From the NCBI GenBank assembly GCA_900753685.1, contig CAAEAB010000192.1, forward strand, positions 1 through 12,813: a DNA stretch of 12,813 bases, in the 5' to 3' direction. Below, in pieces: positions 7,889 to 12,813 of this stretch. Numbering within the stretch: position 1 is the first letter of the stretch; each line of letters starts with the position of its first letter. This stretch comes from Lachnospiraceae bacterium (GTDB lineage: Bacteria > Bacillota > Clostridia > Lachnospirales > Lachnospiraceae). The translations under genes were made by a program, and so were the position numbers. The notes under the pieces are model-generated. The model was not told where the DNA came from, did not search any database, and saw nothing but the letters and a program-made list of their open reading frames with translations.

Positions 7889-7919
7889 AAGGCGCTCTTA
7901 GAGATAAGAGCGCCTTTTT
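7889..7919 (+). terminator. Leader hairpin with U-tract (attenuator or tiny-RNA terminator)
   Basis: A perfect 12-bp GC-rich stem pairs AAGGCGCTCTTA (7889-7900) with TAAGAGCGCCTT (7905-7916) around a GAGA tetraloop, followed by T7915-7919. It has the form of a strong intrinsic terminator. It stands between the operon promoter and the first start codon at 7946, so it should stop most transcripts at about 35 nt unless bypassed. No leader peptide, T-box or known riboswitch is evident. Confidence 0.8.
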
Positions 7920-7930
7920 GCGTACATATA

Positions 7931-7936
7931 GAGGAG
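7931..7936 (+). promoter_or_regulatory. Ribosome binding site deciding the ATP-grasp start
   Basis: GAGGAG touches the in-frame ATG 7937 directly, which is too close for use. It lies nine bases before ATG 7946, which is therefore the preferred start. Confidence 0.7.
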
Positions 7937-7945
7937 ATGGGAATT

Positions 7946-9259
7946 ATGAAAGAATTAAGAGATCATATTGAATGTATCAATGATTTGCTGGCCAGATACG
8001 GCGTCCGATTTGGCTTGTATAAAAATGGCGAATTTAAAGAGCAGCTGTTTCCCTTTGATCCGATCCCCAGGATTATTCCAAAGGCGGAGTTTGAGCGGTT
8101 AGAAAGAGGTTTGATCCAGAGGGTCAAGGCATTGAACTGCTTTTTGCAGGATATTTATTCGGAGAAAAGGATCGTAGCGGACGGTGTTATACCGGAGTCC
8201 TTTGTATTTTCTTCCAGCGGTTTTCTTCCTGAGTGTGACGGAATTCATCCGGTTCATGGAATTTACAGCCATATTTCGGGCATTGATCTGGTGGAAGGCA
8301 AGGACGGCGAATGGTATATTTTGGAGGATAATCTTCGGATTCCTTCCGGCGCCTCCTATCCCCTCATTGCGCGGAATATATGCCGGAGAGCCAGTCCGGG
8401 AACTTTTTCAAACAATGCCATTGCGGATAATCGGGATTATGCAAAAATGCTGAAGGAAATGATGGATTATGTAAATACAGGGGGCATCAATGTCATACTG
8501 ACGCCGGGACGTTATAATGCGGCATTTTTTGAACATTCCTATCTTGCTGAAAAAACCTATTCCATTTTGGCGGTGCCGAGCGACCTCTATGTGGAAAATG
8601 ATGTTTTGTATTATAAGGATTATTCGGAACGTCCGAAGCGGGTCGGCGCGGTGTATCGACGGATTTCCGATGAATATATGGATCCGATGGTCTTTAATCC
8701 GGAATCCGTCATCGGCGTGCCGGGGATCATGTCGGTGTATAAGGCCGGAAATGTGGCTTTGATCAATGCGCCGGGAAACGGCATCGGGGATGATAAAGGC
8801 ATTTATTATTTTGTGCCGAAAATGATCGAATATTATTTAAATGAGAAACCGGTGCTTAAAAATGCGCCGACCTATCTGCCTTATTTTGAAAAGGACCGCA
8901 AATATGTTCTTGATAACCTGGAAAGGCTTGTCATCAAGGATGTGGCGGAAGCCGGCGGATACGGCGTTATTTTCGGCAAAGATTTAGAGGGCGAAAGGTT
9001 GGAAGAAATGCGCCAATTGATCCAGAGAGAATCTCGACGTTTTATTGCCCAGGAAGTCATCGATTTTAAAGCTCTGGAAATCGTTGAGGGCGGCGGAACT
9101 GTGGAGCGAAAGGCAGATTTGAGGGCGTTTGTACTTTATGGAAAAGAAGTGAAGGTCTGGAAAAGCGGTTTGACCCGTTTTTCCAGAAATCCGGATTCAT
9201 TTGTGGTGAATTCATCTCAGGGAGGAGGCTTTAAAGACACATGGGTATTATCTCAGTAG
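7946..9259 (+). CDS. Circularly permuted type 2 ATP-grasp protein (COG2308 family)
   Basis: This 437-residue protein is a predicted ATP-dependent amide- or peptide-bond-forming ligase; no substrate is established for the family. The motifs fit along the whole length: FDPIPRIIP (37-45), GLIQRVKALNCFLQDIY (55-71), SGIDLVEGKDGEWYILEDN (111-129) and LRIPSGASY (130-138) in the first half. YRRISDEYMDP (237-247), IGVPGIMSVYKAGNVALINA (256-275) and GIGDDKGIYYFVP (279-291) follow in the middle. GGYG (337-340), DLRAF (391-395) and VNSSQGGGFKDTW (421-433) close the ATP site. The last motif normally follows a PGGLTR-like segment, which reads KSGLTR (406-411) here. It starts at ATG 7946 and overlaps the alpha-E gene by 19 bases. 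From memory, in mycobacteria and many proteobacteria the same trio occurs as separate or fused genes. It is probably cytoplasmic, with no signal peptide. Confidence 0.93.
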   Translation: MKELRDHIECINDLLARYGVRFGLYKNGEFKEQLFPFDPIPRIIPKAEFERLERGLIQRVKALNCFLQDIYSEKRIVADGVIPESFVFSSSGFLPECDGIHPVHGIYSHISGIDLVEGKDGEWYILEDNLRIPSGASYPLIARNICRRASPGTFSNNAIADNRDYAKMLKEMMDYVNTGGINVILTPGRYNAAFFEHSYLAEKTYSILAVPSDLYVENDVLYYKDYSERPKRVGAVYRRISDEYMDPMVFNPESVIGVPGIMSVYKAGNVALINAPGNGIGDDKGIYYFVPKMIEYYLNEKPVLKNAPTYLPYFEKDRKYVLDNLERLVIKDVAEAGGYGVIFGKDLEGERLEEMRQLIQRESRRFIAQEVIDFKALEIVEGGGTVERKADLRAFVLYGKEVKVWKSGLTRFSRNPDSFVVNSSQGGGFKDTWVLSQ

Positions 9260-9921
9260 TGAAAGCAAGTAATCTTTTATGGCTTGGCCGTTACAGTGAG
9301 CGGGTATATACGACACTGCAGGTTTTTGGACAGTATTATGATGATATGATCGATCATAATATGACCGGTTATGAGGAGTATTGTGAGAAGTTGTCGATTC
9401 CGTCCATTTATACGGGCGTGGAGGACTTTTTTGACAGGTATCTGTTTGACGAATCGGATCCGAATTCTATTGTTTCCAATCTGATCCGGGCGGTAGACAA
9501 TGCAATTATGCTGCGGAATGAAATTAGCTCGACGACCCTTTCCTATTTGGAATTAGCTCTCAATAAGCTGAAACGCATCCGGAACAGTAAAACGGCCCTT
9601 TTTGAAATCCAGAAGGTATCTGATTATATGCTGGCCTTTTGGGGCTGTCTGGATGACTATGTATTGGATGACGAGTGCCGGAATCTGATTAAGACGGGGC
9701 GTTATATTGAACGTCTGGATTTGTATCTGAGGCTGGATTTTCCCTATGATACGATTGAACGGGAATTTGACAAGTTGATGGGTCGGCTTGGCCGGGTACA
9801 TATCAGCTATGACCGCCGCAGCTCCAGCCGTCTCCATTCGATCATTATGGACGGGGACCCGGAGCGGGCGGGCCGGAGCAGGGCTCTGGAATGTGTCAAT
9901 AAATTTTTTGAAGGATATTGA
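9241..9921 (+). CDS. Alpha-E domain protein (COG2307 family), short form
   Basis: This 226-residue, mostly helical protein belongs to the alpha-E family, whose genes almost always accompany the permuted ATP-grasp gene; its biochemical role is unknown. Family marks are ASNLLWLGRYSER at the N-terminus (9-21), NAIMLRNEIS (87-96), and a second helix TGRYIERLDLYLRL (152-165). The repeated GRYxER (16-21 and 153-158) suggests two related helical halves. It is about 80 residues shorter than the roughly 310 usual in the family, with a tail of basic and Ser residues (191-199) in place of the normal end. The start overlaps the ATP-grasp gene by 19 bases, with GGAGGAGG twelve bases upstream. The stop is followed within eight bases by the transglutaminase start, so all three genes are translationally linked. 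Confidence 0.88.
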   Translation: MGIISVVKASNLLWLGRYSERVYTTLQVFGQYYDDMIDHNMTGYEEYCEKLSIPSIYTGVEDFFDRYLFDESDPNSIVSNLIRAVDNAIMLRNEISSTTLSYLELALNKLKRIRNSKTALFEIQKVSDYMLAFWGCLDDYVLDDECRNLIKTGRYIERLDLYLRLDFPYDTIEREFDKLMGRLGRVHISYDRRSSSRLHSIIMDGDPERAGRSRALECVNKFFEGY

Positions 9922-9925
9922 AGGA
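9920..9925 (+). promoter_or_regulatory. Ribosome binding site deciding the transglutaminase start
   Basis: GAAGGA overlaps the alpha-E stop codon and lies three bases before ATG 9929. It supports that start over in-frame codons inside the alpha-E gene. Confidence 0.6.
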
Positions 9926-9928
9926 ACG

Positions 9929-10723
9929 ATGAAGCGGTTGAAATATGAGTACCGGACATTGGTGGAATTTGACAGGGACGTCATTGACCACGGATTTTTG
10001 CTTCGCTGCCTTCCGAGGGACGATGACCGTCAGCATCCGGAGTACAGTTGGTTGGAGGTGTGGCCGGAAACCGAGGTTAAAGGGGAACCGGATTTCTGGA
10101 ATAATATGACGGTTCAGGGGTTTGTCATAAAACCCCACCACTGTTTTGGTTTCAGGTCCTGGGGCGAAGTGACTGTGGATTTGAGCCGGCCAAGGAAGGA
10201 ATGGCATCCCATCTTTTGTTATCCGACAAAATTCACACAGACGAGTCCGGCCATGGAAGCTTTGACGAAAAAGCTTCTCGGAAAAAATGACAGCGAGGGT
10301 CGGTGGGCCGGGAGCAATGCGCTTTCAAAGGCACTTTGTCTGATGAATGGACTTTATAATGTTTTTGAGTATCGTACGGGTGTCACCAGAACGGCGACAA
10401 CGGCAGAAGAAGCCTTTGCTTTGGGGCAGGGTGTCTGTCAGGATTACGCTCATATGCTGGCGGCTATGTGCCTGTATGCGAAAATACCGGCGCGGTATGT
10501 GGCCGGTTTCATGCTTGGCGAAGGCTATACCCATGCCTGGGTGGAGATTTTTTCAGAAGGAAGCTGGTATGGGCTGGATCCGACGAATAATCTGATGGTC
10601 GATGAGACCTACATTAAGCTGGCCCATGGGCGCAATGCGCTCGACTGCAGTGTGCTTCGGGGAGGCTTTAAGGGGAGCGTCTGTCAAAGCCAGGAAATTT
10701 TTGTACATGTGGAGGAAGTATAA
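9929..10723 (+). CDS. Transglutaminase-like cysteine protease domain protein (COG1305)
   Basis: This 264-residue protein has an N-terminal beta domain (about 1-105, corresponding to the bacterial transglutaminase N-terminal domain) followed by a transglutaminase core. The catalytic triad is visible: Cys170 in GQGVCQDYAHM, His202 in YTHAWVEIF and Asp217 in WYGLDPTNN. It should hydrolyse or transfer at an amide or peptide bond. In this gene association it is thought to process the ATP-grasp product or attach it to a target, which is inference from context. No signal peptide or membrane segment is seen, unlike the membrane-anchored relatives. I start it at ATG 9929; the same frame is open to 9788 inside the alpha-E gene, but that segment has no family similarity. 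Its stop directly abuts the next start codon. Confidence 0.92.
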   Translation: MKRLKYEYRTLVEFDRDVIDHGFLLRCLPRDDDRQHPEYSWLEVWPETEVKGEPDFWNNMTVQGFVIKPHHCFGFRSWGEVTVDLSRPRKEWHPIFCYPTKFTQTSPAMEALTKKLLGKNDSEGRWAGSNALSKALCLMNGLYNVFEYRTGVTRTATTAEEAFALGQGVCQDYAHMLAAMCLYAKIPARYVAGFMLGEGYTHAWVEIFSEGSWYGLDPTNNLMVDETYIKLAHGRNALDCSVLRGGFKGSVCQSQEIFVHVEEV

Positions 10724-11659
10724 ATGATAGAAACAGTGGTTGCATCTGCATTACCGGTGGACGAGATGATGCGGATTGAGAAAAACCGCCTGGAGCCGGA
10801 ACATCCGGTGGAACGGCCGAAGCGTATGGTCATCGTGACGGGAACCCATGGCGATGAGCTGGAGGGGCAGTTTTGCTGTTATGAAATCATCCGGCGGATT
10901 AAAGAGCATAAAGAATATTTAAACGGGATTGTCGATGTGTTTCCGGCATTAAATCCTCTGGGGATTGATACGATCACCCGGGGGATTCCCAAATTTGATC
11001 TGGATATGAACCGGATATTTCCGGGAAATCTGGACGGCAGCCTGGCCGAATATACGGCCTGGCAGGTCATTGAGAATATTAAGGGCGCGGATGTATGTGT
11101 AGATATTCATTCCAGCAACATTTTCTTACGAGAAATACCTCAGATTCGTATCAATGAGGAAACGGCGGATCGTCTTGTGCCTTTGGCGTTAAAAATGAAC
11201 GTGGATTATATATGGGTTCATTCGGCTTCCACTGTGCTGGAAGCGACGCTGGCCCACAGCCTGAATAAGGCCGGCGTTCCGACACTGGTGGCGGAGATGG
11301 GCGTCGGCATGCGCATTACAAAGGATTACGGATACCAGCTGACGGAGGGGATTTTTAACGTAATGAAACATCTGGGCATTTGGACAGGACCGGTTTCGGC
11401 GGTCCGGTCGCCGATCATTTCCACCGACGGCAAGGTCTCTTTTATCAATGCGGAGGCCTCGGGAGTCTTTGTTCCCAGTGTCAATCATTCCAACAAGGTC
11501 AGAAAGGGCGAGCATATCGGGGATATTATCAGTCCGGTGACGGGAGAGGTCATTCATAGCGTCAATTCTCCGGTGGACGGTCTGGTATTTACCCTTCGTG
11601 AATATCCGATTGTTTATGAAGGCTCATTGCTGGCACGAATTCTTGGAGGTGTGGATTAA
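10724..11659 (+). CDS. Succinylglutamate desuccinylase/aspartoacylase family (M14-like) zinc hydrolase
   Basis: This 311-residue predicted zinc-dependent amidohydrolase or carboxypeptidase is of the AstE/AspA type. The zinc ligands are His42 and Glu45 in THGDE (41-45) and His129 in CVDIHSS (125-131). The substrate-binding DMNRIFPG is at 94-101 (Asn96, Arg97), and the general base is Glu191 in VAEMGVG (189-195). A C-terminal beta-barrel, barrel-sandwich-like domain runs from about 225, with a VTGEVIHSVNSPVDGLVF stretch typical of the family. Such enzymes remove an acyl group from an amino acid or a C-terminal residue from a short peptide, so it may trim or recycle what the ATP-grasp protein makes; the substrate is unknown. 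The start ATG follows the previous stop with no gap. Its stop overlaps the next ATG by one base. Confidence 0.9.
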   Translation: MIETVVASALPVDEMMRIEKNRLEPEHPVERPKRMVIVTGTHGDELEGQFCCYEIIRRIKEHKEYLNGIVDVFPALNPLGIDTITRGIPKFDLDMNRIFPGNLDGSLAEYTAWQVIENIKGADVCVDIHSSNIFLREIPQIRINEETADRLVPLALKMNVDYIWVHSASTVLEATLAHSLNKAGVPTLVAEMGVGMRITKDYGYQLTEGIFNVMKHLGIWTGPVSAVRSPIISTDGKVSFINAEASGVFVPSVNHSNKVRKGEHIGDIISPVTGEVIHSVNSPVDGLVFTLREYPIVYEGSLLARILGGVD

Positions 11660-12594
11660 TGCAAAAAGAAACGTTATTTCATTTGAAATCTCCCTATAGA
11701 GATGATTTACGGATTCAGGGGTATCGTTTTGGAAAAGGAGAAAAGGCGGCCTGTATCGTTGGAGCTCTTCGAGGAAATGAGGTGCAGCAGCTCTATGTGT
11801 GTTCCCAGATCATAAAGACTCTGGCAGAGCTTGAACGTCGGGGCAATATTGTTCGGGATAAGGAAATTTTGGTTGTTCCTTCGGCAAACAGCGCCTCTTT
11901 AAATATCGGCAGTCGTTTCTGGGCGCTGGATAAAACCGATATTAACCGGATGTTCCCGGGCTATAATCTGGGAGAGACGACCCAGAGAATTGCGGCTGGC
12001 CTGTTTGAAAATATCAAGGGCTACGCCTATGGCATCCAGTTTCCAAGCTTTTATATGCAGGGGGATTTTATTCCGCATGTCCGTATGATGGAAACAGGCT
12101 ATCAGAATCCGAGTCTGGCTAATCTGTTCGGTCTGCCCTATGTGGTCATTCGTTCTCCGAAACCCTATGATACGACCACATTGAACTATAACTGGCAGAT
12201 TTGGGAGACCAGCGCCTTTTCTGTGTATACCTCAGCCACGGACCGGATCGACGAGGCTTCGGCCAAACAGGCGGTAGCTTCTGTCATGCGTTTTTTAAGC
12301 CGTATGGGTATTATTAAATATCACGGACACAGTGGCTATATTGCCAGTGTGATCTATGAAAAGGATTTAATGCCGGTCAAAACAAAGGAAGCCGGAATTT
12401 TCCGCCGGTTAAAGCAAGAAGGCGATGATGTGCGTTTCGGAGAGGTTGTCGCTGAAATTATTGATCCTTTTGAAGGCTATGTGAAGATGCAGATCATATC
12501 GCCGACCGACGGAATTATCTTTTTTGCGCATAATGAACCCCTGGTCATGGAAAATACGGTCATATTTAAAATCATAAAGAAAATGTATAATTAA
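11659..12594 (+). CDS. M14-like paralogue lacking zinc-ligand histidines (probable pseudoenzyme)
   Basis: This protein has exactly the same length, 311 residues, as its upstream neighbour and the same fold pattern. DINRMFPG occupies the identical position 94-101 as DMNRIFPG, and the C-terminal beta domain (about 225-311, with SPTDGIIFF) is kept. The catalytic zinc site is broken: the HGDE motif reads RGNE (Arg38 for His, Glu41 kept), and the DIH segment aligns without gaps to QFP (127-129), so the second His is Pro129. A glutamate (Glu183, in QIWETSAF) may correspond to the general base. The frame is intact and the gene sits last in the tight operon, so decay is unlikely. More likely it is a non-catalytic partner, a regulator or binding subunit, or an enzyme using a different mechanism. 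A terminator follows seven bases after the stop. Confidence 0.85.
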   Translation: MQKETLFHLKSPYRDDLRIQGYRFGKGEKAACIVGALRGNEVQQLYVCSQIIKTLAELERRGNIVRDKEILVVPSANSASLNIGSRFWALDKTDINRMFPGYNLGETTQRIAAGLFENIKGYAYGIQFPSFYMQGDFIPHVRMMETGYQNPSLANLFGLPYVVIRSPKPYDTTTLNYNWQIWETSAFSVYTSATDRIDEASAKQAVASVMRFLSRMGIIKYHGHSGYIASVIYEKDLMPVKTKEAGIFRRLKQEGDDVRFGEVVAEIIDPFEGYVKMQIISPTDGIIFFAHNEPLVMENTVIFKIIKKMYN

Positions 12595-12600
12595 AATTTA

Positions 12601-12651
12601 ATCCCCCGATTCTCATGAAATGGTTTTTCAGAGAACCGGGGGATATTTTTT
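12601..12651. terminator. Intrinsic terminator after the ATP-grasp operon
   Basis: A 14-bp stem with one mismatch pairs ATCCCCCGATTCTC (12601-12614) with GAGAACCGGGGGAT (12631-12644) and is followed by six T (12646-12651). The other side is A-rich, so it may also end the convergent minus-strand ECF gene. Confidence 0.87.
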
Positions 12652-12655
12652 CATA

Positions 12656-12813
12656 TTAGATGATAGAACGGAAATCCGGCACTTGTTTAAGTAACGGCAA
12701 AAGGATGGTCGAAATGATGAGGCCGGAAAGTCCCTGAATGAGGTTGGCAGGTACGCTGGCAAAGGCGCCGCTGCCGTACATAAAGTATTCGAAAAAGCAG
12801 TATCCAGCGGCGA
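12656..12813 (-). CDS. ECF transporter S component, C-terminal part (5' end outside window)
   Basis: The minus strand reads 51 residues up to a TAA at 12656-12658. The segment starts with an aromatic-rich stretch (GYCFFEYFMYGSGA), then SVPANLIQGLSG and a hydrophobic helix ending LLPLLKQVPDF. The FEYFMYGS...PANLIQG pattern is typical of the last part of the membrane-embedded substrate-binding subunit of energy-coupling factor vitamin transporters. The specificity cannot be told from this fragment. It is convergent with the ATP-grasp operon and separated from it by the shared hairpin. There is no sign that it belongs functionally to that operon. Confidence 0.75.
   Translation of the reverse strand, partial: AAGYCFFEYFMYGSGAFASVPANLIQGLSGLIISTILLPLLKQVPDFRSII

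Noticed and set aside
7834..7971. A 45-codon open frame starting at ATG 7834, running through the operon promoter and leader hairpin into the ATP-grasp gene.
   Set aside because: There is no Shine-Dalgarno before the ATG. The frame contains a good promoter and a terminator hairpin, and it overlaps a confident gene in another frame.
9788..9928. N-terminal extension of the transglutaminase frame back to ATG 9788.
   Set aside because: The segment lies inside the alpha-E gene, is rich in Ala/Gly/Ser/Arg as expected for an out-of-frame reading, and has no family similarity. ATG 9929 has a ribosome site and begins the family domain.
11659..12594. Calling the second M14-like gene a pseudogene because its zinc ligands are missing.
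   Set aside because: The reading frame is intact and full length, has the same length as its paralogue, and is tightly coupled in the operon, so loss of catalysis without gene decay fits better.

Overview
The window looks like the chromosome of a Gram-positive Firmicute, most likely a clostridial gut-type bacterium of the Lachnospiraceae. The evidence is base composition near the middle of the range, GGAGG-type ribosome binding sites, a NusG_II/Gx-transporter pair, a DUF1292 protein and an ECF S-component. I see no tRNA, rRNA, CRISPR array, insertion sequence or phage gene. The family calls come from motifs read by eye, not from database searches.

Left part (1-3048, plus strand). A 5'-truncated protein of unknown function is followed at short spacing by three genes. 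These are a 538-residue membrane-anchored extracytoplasmic protein built of diverged internal repeats, a small anchored NusG-domain-II protein, and a Gx-family (PF07456) multi-TM protein. The last two resemble the EetA/EetB pair of flavin-based extracellular electron transfer loci, but none of the other genes of such a locus is in the window.

Middle (3069-6860). A promoter precedes gltX (glutamyl-tRNA synthetase), which overlaps a compact UvrD/PcrA-type helicase by 10 bases. A very acidic DUF1292 protein follows. A hairpin with T-rich ends on both strands separates it from a convergent LysR-type regulator gene on the minus strand.

Right part (7749-12594). Divergent from the LysR gene is a tight five-gene operon: a circularly permuted ATP-grasp protein, a short alpha-E protein, a transglutaminase-like cysteine protease, and two tandem 311-residue AstE/AspA-like (M14 family) proteins. 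The first three form a widespread bacterial association (COG2308/COG2307/COG1305) predicted to make and process a peptide or amide product, with no established substrate. The first M14 protein keeps its zinc ligands; the second has lost both zinc histidines and looks like a pseudoenzyme partner. The operon has a consensus-like promoter followed within a few bases by a strong terminator-like hairpin, which suggests attenuation or a tiny leader RNA. This operon is the most interesting part of the window.

Right edge. A terminator hairpin (12601-12651) separates the operon from the 3' end of a convergent minus-strand gene for an ECF-transporter S component, cut by the window end.
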